DNA from: Rudaea sp. 3F27F6
Lineage (GTDB): Bacteria; Pseudomonadota; Gammaproteobacteria; Xanthomonadales; Rhodanobacteraceae
Assembly: GCF_005503555.1 (NCBI RefSeq)
Contig: NZ_SCNG01000003.1
Location: 558,001-622,000, forward strand
Direction of reading: 5' to 3'
Length of the DNA: 64,000 bases
Shown: piece after piece, positions 7,820 to 17,085 of the stretch
Layout: every line of letters starts with the position of its first letter
How positions within the stretch are numbered: position 1 is the first letter of the stretch
The notes under the pieces: model-generated
Told to the model about the DNA's origin: nothing
Databases searched by the model: none
What the model saw: only the letters and a program-made list of their open reading frames with translations
Program-made: the position numbers and the translations under genes

Positions 7820-10800
7820 CTAGGGATTACAGTTCGCCGGTTTGCCCACGCCGCGACTCAGGTTCAGCATGCCGCTGGTGCCAGCGTCGGGGCCGCCCGT
7901 GAACGTGTAGGCCAAGGTCACGCTGTTGCAATTGGCGAAGACCAACTTTGCCGTACCGACCTGCATGCTCGTGATCGGCACGGGCTGATTGAGCACGCCG
8001 TCTTTGGTCCAGTAGATCGGCACGTTATCGAGTGACGTGGCGCCGGAAGTCCAAGGACCTTGCAGGCTGTACCAGCGGCGCGAGGTGAGCACATCGAAAG
8101 GCGGAAGTACATAGGGAAAATTCTGCTTGAACCAGCCGGCGAAAAACACCTTCGAGGTCGGATCGACCAAAAACATAAGTCCGCTGAGTGGAACCTTGGG
8201 GTCGTACCACATCCCGGAAAGCTGATAGTCCGGGTCGGCAGCAACATCGCCCGTGGCTGTGCACGAAATATTTGCGCCGAGACGCACGAGCGGAAAAAAA
8301 CCGCCTTCCAAATAATTGCCGCGACCGAATCCCGAAGAAAAAGTACTCATCGGATCATAGATGCTGTAGGCGACGCTGGCATGAGTGCAGTCGCTGAAAC
8401 TGACTAGCGCGTCGCCGACATTGACCGTCGTTATTGTCGACCCTTCGGCAGAGGCGCCAGCATAGACGGGCATGCCTACGGCCTTGCTCGTGTTGTCGAC
8501 CGGGCCTTGGAAGGTGTACCACCGTTGGCCGCCGCCGAATTGATCATAGGTGAACCATGCGCCGAAGAAAGTGCCGGTATCGGAAGGCGTTGGGCCGGGA
8601 ATAATTTGCAGCAGCATGCCTTGGCCGCTCGTGGCCGGGTTGTACCACGCGCCCGTCCAGCCGAATTGATTCAAATGGTCGGGTATGCCTGTAGCGGATG
8701 CCGGCATCGACGGCAAGGAGGCGACACCTTGGCGAGATTGTCCTCCAATCTGCGAGAACGCGCCGCCGACATACAGTCGCCCGTCGGCCGCAGTCACTAT
8801 CGCATTAACGACCTCGTTAGGCGTTGGATTCCACGCCGGGTCGATTTCCGCTGCGCCGGTCGTGGACATCTTGACCAGATAGGGACGGGGATGCTGATCG
8901 GATATGTAATAGCTCGTCGGAGTCTCGACGGTGTGCAAGACGATGGAGAACATACCGCCAGCATAGAGATTCCCGCTTCCGTCGAGGGCAAGAGAATATA
9001 TTTGTGGAAGACTTCGACCTTGGCGACTGTCTTGGAATGATAACTGCCCCAGCATCTGCGGACGCCAATTCGGATCGGCGACACCGTCTTTCGTGGAAAT
9101 CTTGGCGATCCCTGAGCCACCTGCATACAGATAGCCTTTGCCATCGAGCAGAAGGGAAAACGGCAGGCTTACCCACGGAAGCGACGGATTCCAGTTTTGA
9201 TCGACGGGGCCAATGCCTTGTCCGGACACCTTTAACAACCGTCGATTTACCGGAGATTGCGCGAGTTTCAGGGAGTCGGATGCAACATAGAGGGAACCGT
9301 CCGGATCGATGGCGATAGCGGTCACTCCGAAATCCGGGGTTGGATAAGCGGCCGCATCTTGGTTGGGATTCCAGGTCGGATCGACCACGCCCCGGTTCGA
9401 TATTTTTGCCAATGAAGAACGTGGTTGGCCGCCAACGCTTGAAAAGTCTCCGCCTACGTAAACACTCCCATCGGCAGCCAGTGCCAAGGCTTCCACGCCG
9501 TAGTAAGCAATGCCGCCGACGTCGGAAGCAGCTCCCCAGTTCGGATCGAGCGCGCCGCTGGGGGTCAATTTCACGACGCCCGACTTGGCCTGTCCGTTGA
9601 CCTTGCTGAATTCGCCGCCGAGATAGATGGCGTTGTCCGAACCGATTGCGATCGCTTCAACACCCAAGCTATTGGGCGCATCGGTCGATACCAACCAGTT
9701 CGGATCGACCGATCCGTCGGATTGCAGACGCAAGACATTGCTGCGCGCGAAATTGTCTGCGCCGGAAAAGTAGCCGCCCACGATCATGCCGCCGTTGGAT
9801 TGTTTCACGATGGCCTTGACGATTCCCCCCGGCGTAACCGTGTCAAGCGCCGGACGCACAATGCCGTTTGAGCCAATGGCGGTGAAAGAGTGGCGTTCGG
9901 CACCTGCGATCGTCGAGAAGAAGCCGCCGACATAGACATTTCCATCGTTGTTTGCGACAAGGGAGCGGACGGCGCCGCCGTCAATATTCCCAGCTACGGC
10001 GGGCCAGGTCGGATCGGCTGTGCCCGATCCGGTCACCAACAGTCTGGCTACTGCAGGCTTGGCCTGACCACCGATCGTGGAGAACGCTCCTGCGGCGTAT
10101 GTACGACCGCTGCTGTCGATGGACAAAGCGTTGACTGTACCGTTCGCGGAAGGATTCCAACCAGCATCTGCATTGCCCGCATCACTGCTGAAAAGTCTGG
10201 CTATGTTGTTGCGGTTCTGTCCACCGATCGATGTGAAGCTCCCGCCGATCAAGACATTCCCGCCATTATCCGGCACGATGCTGAAGATTTGAACGTCACC
10301 GATGGTGTTAGTCGGAGCGGGATTCCAGTTCGGATCCACCACTCCCGCCCCAAGGCTCGATATTTTTGCCAAATGGTTTCTGGCTAAGCCGCCGACTTGG
10401 GTAAAACTGCCGCCGAGATAGAGATCGTCGTTGCCGGCGACGACAAGGGCGGTAACCCGATCAAGGACTCCAGGTTTCCAAGAGTGGATCAGCGCCCCGG
10501 TATCTCCAGCAAGTTTGGCGGTGGCGACCAGACTTCCATCGACCGAGCAGGCTTGGCCACCGACGATTAGGTCGCCGTGACTATTCGATGCGAGCGCATA
10601 GATGTTGTTGCAAGAGAGATTGGCCGTCCACTTGCCGTCGATGGTTCCGTCCGTAGCGAATCGGGCGACTTGGTTGTGTTGAGCGCCAGCGATGGTCTGG
10701 AAGTAACCGCCGACATACAGGCGGTTTTGGGTGTCTATAGTCAGAGCTTTGACCGTTCGATCCGCTCCGGGGTTCCAGTTCAAATCCAGAGTCCCGTCGG

Positions 10801-11035
10801 CTTTCAGCCGTGCGATGTTCGAGCGCGCGACACCGTTGACCTGCAAGAAGGAACCGCCAAAGACCACGCTGCCGTCGGGCAGGCGTACGGCGGCGTAAAC
10901 GGTGCCGTTGGTATAGAGGTTCAAATCGGGCTGTGCGAGAGGCGATGGAGTCTGCGCCAAAGTCGTGCGGGCAAACGCGAGAAAAACGGCTGCAAGCATT
11001 CCCTGCGCCACGCGGCGCAACGTCCGTTCAAACAT
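7820..11035 (-). CDS. Secreted delta-60-type beta-propeller with two C-terminal WY domains
   Basis: The product is 1071 residues, starting MFERTLRRVAQGM with a signal peptide ending near TTLAQ. The start has a GGGGA ribosome site eight bases upstream; an in-frame ATG 75 bases earlier lacks one. About 14 repeats of 55-60 residues follow. Each has a core such as LYVGGxF followed by a G-x-x-R stretch and ending in DxxWNP, the pattern of delta-60/DUF5122 beta-propeller repeats. The last 240 residues hold two copies of a Trp/Tyr-rich domain, WTGAWYNPATSGQG and LSGMWYDPKVPLSG, each with an RWY motif and paired cysteines. This tail domain is common on secreted Xanthomonadales proteins. A binding or surface role is likely; no catalytic motif is seen. 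Confidence 0.85.
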   Translation of the reverse strand: MFERTLRRVAQGMLAAVFLAFARTTLAQTPSPLAQPDLNLYTNGTVYAAVRLPDGSVVFGGSFLQVNGVARSNIARLKADGTLDLNWNPGADRTVKALTIDTQNRLYVGGYFQTIAGAQHNQVARFATDGTIDGKWTANLSCNNIYALASNSHGDLIVGGQACSVDGSLVATAKLAGDTGALIHSWKPGVLDRVTALVVAGNDDLYLGGSFTQVGGLARNHLAKISSLGAGVVDPNWNPAPTNTIGDVQIFSIVPDNGGNVLIGGSFTSIGGQNRNNIARLFSSDAGNADAGWNPSANGTVNALSIDSSGRTYAAGAFSTIGGQAKPAVARLLVTGSGTADPTWPAVAGNIDGGAVRSLVANNDGNVYVGGFFSTIAGAERHSFTAIGSNGIVRPALDTVTPGGIVKAIVKQSNGGMIVGGYFSGADNFARSNVLRLQSDGSVDPNWLVSTDAPNSLGVEAIAIGSDNAIYLGGEFSKVNGQAKSGVVKLTPSGALDPNWGAASDVGGIAYYGVEALALAADGSVYVGGDFSSVGGQPRSSLAKISNRGVVDPTWNPNQDAAAYPTPDFGVTAIAIDPDGSLYVASDSLKLAQSPVNRRLLKVSGQGIGPVDQNWNPSLPWVSLPFSLLLDGKGYLYAGGSGIAKISTKDGVADPNWRPQMLGQLSFQDSRQGRSLPQIYSLALDGSGNLYAGGMFSIVLHTVETPTSYYISDQHPRPYLVKMSTTGAAEIDPAWNPTPNEVVNAIVTAADGRLYVGGAFSQIGGQSRQGVASLPSMPASATGIPDHLNQFGWTGAWYNPATSGQGMLLQIIPGPTPSDTGTFFGAWFTYDQFGGGQRWYTFQGPVDNTSKAVGMPVYAGASAEGSTITTVNVGDALVSFSDCTHASVAYSIYDPMSTFSSGFGRGNYLEGGFFPLVRLGANISCTATGDVAADPDYQLSGMWYDPKVPLSGLMFLVDPTSKVFFAGWFKQNFPYVLPPFDVLTSRRWYSLQGPWTSGATSLDNVPIYWTKDGVLNQPVPITSMQVGTAKLVFANCNSVTLAYTFTGGPDAGTSGMLNLSRGVGKPANCNP

Positions 11036-11157
11036 TTCATTCCCCGAAAAATTTGCTGCGCCCCGATTGGCTGTCTTTGCGCTGCGAGCCCGGTATTGCC
11101 GATTGCGCAAGGCGGCTTAAGGTAAGCGCAAAGATCGGTGTGGGCAACCGCGGGCTA

Positions 11158-12411
11158 CTATCGAAGAGCCCTTCGATTTGGCGCGACGTAGATTACGGCC
11201 ACGCAGAGCGCGATCTGAATCGGCAGCAGCAGCGCGATCCAGAACCAGTTGTCCTGAACGAAGCCCGGCAGGATTTTCACGAACCAGGCGAGGCCGGCGC
11301 AGAACGCCACCGCGGCTGCGATGCGTTTGGCGAACCGCGAAGGCTGCCAGCGCTTGCCGAATGCGGTCAGCCATGCCGGCAGCAAGAGCAGGCAGAGCGG
11401 ATTGAGCAGGAGCAGGTTCTCGTTGCGCCAGGCGCTGGTGTGGTCGGTCAGCGTCCACAGGCCGACCAGGACGAGGCCGCCGATGCCGCAGACCAGGGCG
11501 ATCACGCTGGCTGTGCCGGCGAAGACGATGCGCGCTGCGGTGTTTGCGCGCGCACGCGCGAGGCCGATCAGGATCAAGGCTGAGGCGATGCCGAGGATCA
11601 GCGCGCCCCAGGTCCAGCGCGGCGGAAATTCCTGAGGTTCAGGCAGATGGCCTTTGTTCAACAAGGTTTCGTTCGCGACCAAAGGCAGCGCATTTCCAGC
11701 CGTATCGCGCAGGGTGATTTCGCGCACGTGGCGCATGAATTCCATCGGCACAAAGCTCTCGTCCCAGTACGACAGGCGCTGGTCGGCGTACGGGCCGAGG
11801 CCGGCATCGATAGCGAGCATCAGCGACGTATCGGGACGCATCAGGCGATCGGCGTCCATGCGGTAGGTGAAGCCGCGCGACGGCGAAATGAGCTGTGCCT
11901 TGATCGCGCCGCCGAGCACTTCGTCGATCGCGTCGCGCACGCGCGTCGAGCAGTTGGCGCGGAAATAGTCGTAGCGGTACTGCGCGTTTTCCGGGCGTGC
12001 GTTCCAGTCGAGGCGTTCGGCGAGCTGGGCACGCTGCGCGGGCGCGAGGTTGAGTTCCTGGCGTACGATCCAGCGGCCTTCGGCGACGTAGTTCGGATAC
12101 TCCTCGGCCGGATCGCCGACTGCGATGCGGTACATCATGTGGCCGCGCGCGAAGTTGAGAAAGAAATTCTCCTGCGCGAAGTCGAACATGCCGTAGTTGT
12201 AGAGACGCGTCGCGCCCGTCGTCGTGTCGTGGATCTCGATGGCATTGTGGCCGAAGCGTTCCCAGAGCTCTTCGCCCGGACCGAACGTGATCAGCGCGAC
12301 GCCGAGATTGGAACCGGGCGGTGGAGCTGAGCCGGCATCGACTTCCTGTGCTTGTACTGTGAGCGAGCACACAAGCAGAACGGCGAAGAATGCAAGCAGC
12401 CGCGTCGCCAT
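11158..12411 (-). CDS. DUF4105 (Lnb N-terminal periplasmic) membrane protein
   Basis: The 417-residue product begins MATRLLAFFAVLLV, a signal peptide ending near TVQAQ. It continues into a DUF4105 domain with blocks GPGEELWERFGHNAIEI, YNYGMFDF and YDYFRANCSTRVRDAIDE. That domain is found at the N-terminus of lacto-N-biosidase-like and other envelope proteins; its Cys/His arrangement resembles a papain-like fold. Four or five hydrophobic helices fill the C-terminal 150 residues. The open frame extends to 12663 only as an overlap with corC and was trimmed to the signal-peptide ATG. It lies downstream of corC in the place where lnt sits in Escherichia coli, but it is not related to Lnt. The function is unknown. 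Confidence 0.85.
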   Translation of the reverse strand: MATRLLAFFAVLLVCSLTVQAQEVDAGSAPPPGSNLGVALITFGPGEELWERFGHNAIEIHDTTTGATRLYNYGMFDFAQENFFLNFARGHMMYRIAVGDPAEEYPNYVAEGRWIVRQELNLAPAQRAQLAERLDWNARPENAQYRYDYFRANCSTRVRDAIDEVLGGAIKAQLISPSRGFTYRMDADRLMRPDTSLMLAIDAGLGPYADQRLSYWDESFVPMEFMRHVREITLRDTAGNALPLVANETLLNKGHLPEPQEFPPRWTWGALILGIASALILIGLARARANTAARIVFAGTASVIALVCGIGGLVLVGLWTLTDHTSAWRNENLLLLNPLCLLLLPAWLTAFGKRWQPSRFAKRIAAAVAFCAGLAWFVKILPGFVQDNWFWIALLLPIQIALCVAVIYVAPNRRALR

Positions 12412-12469
12412 GTTTGCGAGCACGCCGATCGAGCGATTTTTCTTTTGTGTTCGCGTATCGACCGAAGAC

Positions 12470-12515
12470 AGCGGATTCCCGCTGGCGCGGGAATCATGCC
12501 GGATGCTTTTCAGCG
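12470..12515. repeat. REP-like palindrome between corC and the DUF4105 gene
   Basis: The stretch contains GATTCCCGCTGGCGCGGGAATC, an imperfect hairpin of the type scattered as single or paired copies in Xanthomonadales genomes. Related elements are at 55638-55742 and 63000-63035 in this window. It may also act as an attenuator between the two genes. Confidence 0.5.
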
Positions 12516-12526
12516 CCGCCGTCCAC

Positions 12527-13375
12527 TCAAGCATCGACCGACCGCACGGCAAATTGCAGCACGCGGCGCGCGTCGGCTCGGGTGACGTGAAAATGGAATC
12601 CGCCGAGCGCGACTTCTTCGCCGCTTTCGGGCAGATGGCCGAACTCGCTCGTGACCATGCCACCGATCGTGTCGAACTCGTCGTCGGAAAAACGGCTGCC
12701 GAGGCGTTCGTTGAAGTCGGCGATCGGGGTGAGCGCGTTGACCAGGAAGCGGCCGTCCGGCTGGGCCTGGATCAGCTTGTTGCGCGCTGGGTCTTCTTCG
12801 TCGTGCTCGTCGTCGATTTCGCCGACGATTTCTTCGAGCACGTCCTCGATCGTGATCAAGCCGGCAACGCCGCCGTACTCGTCCATAACGATCGCCATGT
12901 GATTGCGCGACAGGCGGAATTCCTTGAGCAGGATGTCGAGTCTCTTCGACTCGGGGATCATCACCGCCGGACGCAGGAAGGCGCGGATGTCCTGCGGCAC
13001 CTGGCCGCCGGTGAAACTCTTGAGCAAATCTTTGGCAAGCAGGATGCCGACGATCTCGTCGGCGTCCTCGCCATGCACGGGAAAGCGCGAATGGCCCGAC
13101 TCGATCACTCGGCGCAGGATTTCGTCGAACGAAGCGTCGACCGGCAGCGCGACCATCTGTGCGCGTGGCACCATGACATCACTGACTTGCTGATCGGCGA
13201 CTTCGATGGCGCCTTCGACCATCGACAAGGTGTCGTTGGAGAGCAAGCCATTCGCTTGAGCGTGGCGCAACTCCACGAGCAGTTCGTCGATGTTGCGCGG
13301 CTCGCCGGAGACCAACTGGCTGATCCGGTCCAACCACGTTCGCGGTGGGGCCGAATTCGGAGGGTCGTCGTTCAT
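12527..13375 (-). CDS. corC: CorC/YbeX CBS-domain protein
   Basis: The 282-residue cytoplasmic protein has a short N-terminal segment, two CBS domains (about residues 60-190, containing VSDVMVPRAQMVALP and DEYGGVAGLITIEDVLEEIVGEI) and a C-terminal CorC/HlyC transporter-associated domain. It corresponds to E. coli YbeX/CorC, linked to Mg2+/Co2+ efflux and ribosome-related phenotypes. It follows ybeY by 83 bases in the same direction, as in the classical ybeZ-ybeY-ybeX order. Length and motifs are standard. Confidence 0.95.
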   Translation of the reverse strand: MNDDPPNSAPPRTWLDRISQLVSGEPRNIDELLVELRHAQANGLLSNDTLSMVEGAIEVADQQVSDVMVPRAQMVALPVDASFDEILRRVIESGHSRFPVHGEDADEIVGILLAKDLLKSFTGGQVPQDIRAFLRPAVMIPESKRLDILLKEFRLSRNHMAIVMDEYGGVAGLITIEDVLEEIVGEIDDEHDEEDPARNKLIQAQPDGRFLVNALTPIADFNERLGSRFSDDEFDTIGGMVTSEFGHLPESGEEVALGGFHFHVTRADARRVLQFAVRSVDA

Positions 13376-13458
13376 GTATCTGGGTGCAAAGCCCGATGCG
13401 GGCGGCTGCGCAGTATACCGGAGAATCGGTGACGGTTTTATAAAATGTTGAAATTCAA

Positions 13459-13959
13459 TCAGTTATACGGATCGGCGATACCGAGTCCGGCGAGAATGCG
13501 CCGCTCCAGGGCTTCCATTTTTTGCGCGTCCCTGTCGTTTTCGTGGTCGTAGCCGAGCAGATGCAGCACGCCGTGCACGGTCAGATGAGCGTAGTGGTCG
13601 CGCGGCGCTTTGCCCTGTTCCGCAGCTTCGCGTGCGACGACGGGCGCGCAGATCACGAGGTCGCCGAGCAGCGGCAGTTTCACTCCGCGCGGCAGTTCGG
13701 CCGGAAACGACAGCACGTTGGTGGCGTAGTCGCGTCCGCGATAGGTGCGGTTGAACTCGCGGCCTTCGGCGGTACCGACGAGCCGGATCGACAGTTCGGC
13801 CGGCACTCGTCGGCGCGCGCCGACGAGTGCTGCCGCAACCCAGGCGCGAAATGCCGTCGCCGCGGGCAGGCCGCGGCGGGGGATCGCATAGCTCAACGCG
13901 ACGGCCGGCGCAGCGGTGGGCGGCGCATGGGTCGCTCGCTTCGAGGTCTTCACGCTCAT
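13459..13959 (-). CDS. ybeY: Endoribonuclease YbeY
   Basis: The 166-residue protein carries the signature zinc site [11 protein letters not shown] (His129, His133, His139), used in 16S rRNA 3'-end maturation and ribosome quality control. The start ATG overlaps the stop of the upstream hydrolase gene by four bases (ATGA), showing translational coupling. The frame is open much further upstream only as a shadow of that gene. The N-terminal 30 residues are rich in Ala, Pro and basic residues and longer than usual. Function follows from the family. Confidence 0.95.
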   Translation of the reverse strand: MSVKTSKRATHAPPTAAPAVALSYAIPRRGLPAATAFRAWVAAALVGARRRVPAELSIRLVGTAEGREFNRTYRGRDYATNVLSFPAELPRGVKLPLLGDLVICAPVVAREAAEQGKAPRDHYAHLTVHGVLHLLGYDHENDRDAQKMEALERRILAGLGIADPYN

Positions 13960-14489
13960 CGTTCGATCAGTCGCTGCAGCAAGGCGTGTCCTTGCGGCCA
14001 GTTGCCGATCTTCGAATCGGCATTGATGTGGCCGAGTGCGCCGACCGGTTCGAATTGCGAGCCCCAATCGTGCGCGAAGGTCTGCGCACGCTCGGGCGTG
14101 ACGTAGATGTCGTCGCTGCTCGCCGCGACGATGCTCGGGAACGGCAGGCGCGAGCGCGCCATCGGCGCGAAGCCGGTCGTGCAGTCGGGATAGTTCGGAC
14201 CTTCCGGGTCGCTCGGCGCCACGAGCAGGGCGCGGTGGATCGGGCCGGAGTATTTCGCGGACCAGTGCGCGATCAGCGCGCAGCCGAGCGAATGGCCGAC
14301 GAGAACGACGGGCTGCGCGGCTGCGACGATGGCTTTCTGCAGCGTCTCCACCCACTCGCGCCGATCGGGCCGGTCCCAGTCGCGTTGCTGCACGCGCTCG
14401 TAGCCGTGTTCGCGCTCCCAGTACGACTGCCAGTTCTCGGGTCCCGAGTTCCACAGGCCTGGAATCAGCAGCACGCGCGCGCCGCTCAT
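13956..14489 (-). CDS. Small alpha/beta hydrolase, RBBP9/YdeN type
   Basis: The 177-residue cytosolic protein begins [20 protein letters not shown] and has the nucleophile elbow VGHSLGCAL with Ser67. A C-terminal GHINADS segment would supply the catalytic His. This is the RBBP9/YdeN serine-hydrolase family, whose bacterial members are poorly characterised. It sits between phoH and ybeY, overlapping each by four bases, so it is clearly part of that operon. E. coli lacks a gene at this point. The substrate is unknown. Confidence 0.88.
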   Translation of the reverse strand: MSGARVLLIPGLWNSGPENWQSYWEREHGYERVQQRDWDRPDRREWVETLQKAIVAAAQPVVLVGHSLGCALIAHWSAKYSGPIHRALLVAPSDPEGPNYPDCTTGFAPMARSRLPFPSIVAASSDDIYVTPERAQTFAHDWGSQFEPVGALGHINADSKIGNWPQGHALLQRLIER

Positions 14490-15463
14490 GTCTTGGCGTC
14501 CGCCTTCGCACTCGCCGCTTCGTAGGCGCGCACGATGCGCTGCACGAGCGGGTGGCGCACGACGTCCTTGGCTTCGAAGAACGTCATGCTGATGCCTTCG
14601 ACTTTGCCGAGCACGTCGACCGCGTCGCGCAGGCCGCTCTTCACATGCTTCGGCAGATCGATCTGGGTCAGGTCGCCGGTGACGACCGCGATCGAGCCGA
14701 AGCCGATGCGGGTCAGGAACATCTTCATCTGTTCCACCGTCGTGTTCTGCGCCTCGTCGAGGATGACGAACGAGTCGTTGAGCGTGCGCCCGCGCATGTA
14801 GGCGAGCGGCGCGATCTCGATCACGTTGCGCTCGATCAGCTTGGTCACGCGGTCGACGCCGAGCATCTCGAACAGCGCGTCGTAGAGCGGCCGCAGATAC
14901 GGATCGACTTTTTGCGTGAGGTCGCCGGGCAGAAAGCCGAGCTTCTCGCCGGCCTCGACCGCGGGGCGGACGAGGATGAGGCGCTGCACGCGCGAGTCGT
15001 TGAGCGCGTCGACGGCCATCGCGACGGCAAGATAGGTCTTGCCGGTGCCGGCCGGGCCGATGCCGAAATTGATGTCGTGCCGGGCGATCGCGTGCAGATA
15101 GCGCGCTTGGTTGACGCCGCGGCCGCGCACGGTGCCGCGCTTGACCTTGACCGTGACTTCCTGCGCTTCGTGGCTGGTCTCGTCGAGCGCGGACAGGCCG
15201 GACTCGGACAGGCGCAGGCCAACCTGCGCACCGTCGAGCGTTTCGCTGGCGGTGGCGTCGAACAGGTCGTGCAGCACGCGTTCGGCGAGCTTCACTTTCG
15301 CCGCTTCGCCGCTGATGCGGAACACGTTGCCGCGGTTGGCGATCTCGACGCCGGTGCGCATTTCGACCTGGCGCAGATGCTGGTCGAACGGGCCGGCGAG
15401 ATTGGCGAGCCGCTCGCCGTCGTCCGGTTCGAGCTTGAGATTGTGATGAATGAGTTGTGGCAT
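14486..15463 (-). CDS. phoH: PhoH-like ATPase (YbeZ)
   Basis: The 325-residue protein has an N-terminal KH-like region and a P-loop ATPase domain with Walker A GPAGTGKT (residues 136-143) and Walker B-like ILDEAQN. PhoH-like YbeZ works with YbeY in RNA metabolism and has predicted RNA helicase or NTPase activity. It is the first gene of the leftward phoH - hydrolase - ybeY - corC run, joined to the next gene by an ATGA overlap. In many gammaproteobacteria miaB lies directly upstream. Here miaB is 4.7 kb away beyond an AraC regulator and a broken surface-protein gene. Confidence 0.95.
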   Translation of the reverse strand: MPQLIHHNLKLEPDDGERLANLAGPFDQHLRQVEMRTGVEIANRGNVFRISGEAAKVKLAERVLHDLFDATASETLDGAQVGLRLSESGLSALDETSHEAQEVTVKVKRGTVRGRGVNQARYLHAIARHDINFGIGPAGTGKTYLAVAMAVDALNDSRVQRLILVRPAVEAGEKLGFLPGDLTQKVDPYLRPLYDALFEMLGVDRVTKLIERNVIEIAPLAYMRGRTLNDSFVILDEAQNTTVEQMKMFLTRIGFGSIAVVTGDLTQIDLPKHVKSGLRDAVDVLGKVEGISMTFFEAKDVVRHPLVQRIVRAYEAASAKADAKT

Positions 15464-15609
15464 GCGGATTGGGTGCGATTCCGCGTGACTGCGGCATCGT
15501 ATGCGTTGGATGGAGAGCCTGGGCGCGGCGGCGGCCGGCGTCGGAGGCGGAAGTCGCGCGGTGTCGGTCGCGTCGCGTCGGCGAATCCTACCACCAACGG
15601 CGCATGGCG

Positions 15610-16677
15610 TCAGGCCGCGGCGCTGCGCTGGAAGCGGCGCACCCAGTCGCTGAAGTCGGCGTCGCTGGCGAGCGCCTGCGAGGTCTTTGCCGCGTGGATG
15701 ACGGCGGTGGATTCGCGGCGGCGCGCCGCACTCGGCGCGATGCCGTATTCGCGCGCGAACGCGCGGCTGAAATGCGCTTCGTTGACGAAGCCGTGGGCAT
15801 AGGCGATTTCGCCGATAAGGCGGCGCTCGCGCGGATTCTCGAGTGCCGAGCAGCAGCGCGCGAGGCGGCGCGTCAGAATGTAGTGCGAGACGCCGCCGTA
15901 AGGTTCGAACAGGCGATAGAGACTCGCACGCGACACCGCGGCGGCGCTGCGGATTTCTTCAGGCGAGAGCCGCGGCCGGTGCAGATGATTTTCGATATAG
16001 CGCTTGGCCCGCGCCAGCGCGAGTTCCTGGCGCACGCTCGGCGTGGCCGCGGCGGTACGGCTCGCCCGCGGCCGTGCCAGCGCGGCGAACAGCTCGACGA
16101 GCGAGTTCACTGCGAGCGGAGTTTCGTCGTGGCTCAGCGCCGGAAGCCGCGTCTGCAGCGTGCGCGCATACGCGGAGAACAGGTCCGCCGCCGTGCCGCG
16201 CAGCACGTTGCCGTGCAGCGTATCGGTGGCGAGCAGCGGATCGAGCATGCGGCGCGGGATCATCAGCGACAGCGTGTCCGAAGCATCGGCCTGCGAAGTC
16301 AGCGGCTTGGCGAGATCTAGGATGCTGATTTCGCCGCTGCGCAGGTCGATCGATTCGCCGTTCGCGTCGCCGCGGTAACCGCCCTTGGCGTAGATCTGGA
16401 TAAGGAAATGGTCGAGGCCGTCGCGGCGGATCATGCGCGGTGTGCGCGCGAAACGCTGCGTGCCGAACGAGTTCTGTCCGAACAGCAGGTCGCCGAGATG
16501 GAAGACGCCCATCTCGGCATGGAACGGCTCGCCGCGTTCGGCATCAACGGTCGATTCGAATACCACCGACACGGAGTCGCGCCAGACGGCGAACGCGTCG
16601 GCGCTAGACAAACCTGCGGTCGAAAAATGCACGAACGGCAGATCGCCGCGCGGTACCGCTTGTCGCTGTTCGATCAT
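15610..16677 (-). CDS. AraC-family transcriptional regulator
   Basis: The 355-residue product begins MIEQRQAVPRGDL after a GGGGAC ribosome site; the open frame extends further upstream without coding character. The N-terminal two thirds look like an AraC ligand-sensing domain. The last 100 residues hold the double helix-turn-helix, with SPEEIRSAAAVSRASLYRLF in the first unit and IAYAHGFVNEAHFSRAFAREYG in the second. It is divergent from the Kelch/Ig-like surface-protein gene across a 408-base gap and may regulate it. The effector is unknown. Confidence 0.88.
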   Translation of the reverse strand: MIEQRQAVPRGDLPFVHFSTAGLSSADAFAVWRDSVSVVFESTVDAERGEPFHAEMGVFHLGDLLFGQNSFGTQRFARTPRMIRRDGLDHFLIQIYAKGGYRGDANGESIDLRSGEISILDLAKPLTSQADASDTLSLMIPRRMLDPLLATDTLHGNVLRGTAADLFSAYARTLQTRLPALSHDETPLAVNSLVELFAALARPRASRTAAATPSVRQELALARAKRYIENHLHRPRLSPEEIRSAAAVSRASLYRLFEPYGGVSHYILTRRLARCCSALENPRERRLIGEIAYAHGFVNEAHFSRAFAREYGIAPSAARRRESTAVIHAAKTSQALASDADFSDWVRRFQRSAAA

Positions 16678-17085
16678 CGTGTCCCCGTATCCGTCTGCGC
16701 GTGGTCTTTGGAGAGAAGCAGCAGACGTCAATGCCGTGCGTGTCAGCCGAAATGTGCGCGGCGTCGCGGACGGATTCCCCATGAGACGCTCGGTCAACGA
16801 CTTGAGACGGTCGGGCAACCGGGCGATTTCGGCGCTGAATATACTGCCCCGCATCGCGCCGGATCAACGCGGTTCGGACGCGGCAACGACGGAACCTTCC
16901 GCCGTCGCGAACCTGTCCGCGATACGCGCCGCGCGACGACACGCATATCGCTCGCTCGCAAGGATGTTCGCCTGCAGTGAATCGTGCGATGCGCGCGAGC
17001 GCTCGCTGCAGCGGACGGATGGGAGAAACCGAGCATCTACGATCGATTGCGGCGGCCCGGCTCGTCGCAAAGGGGAACTGTTGCC
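16678..17085. other. 408-base divergent intergenic region
   Basis: This gap lies between the AraC gene and the Kelch-type surface-protein gene and should carry both promoters. A TATACT hexamer occurs near 16845 in GAATATACTGCC, without a properly spaced -35 element. The ribosome site AGGGGA sits 12 bases before the rightward start. I see no gene in it; short open frames on both strands look like GC-rich noise. Confidence 0.5.
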
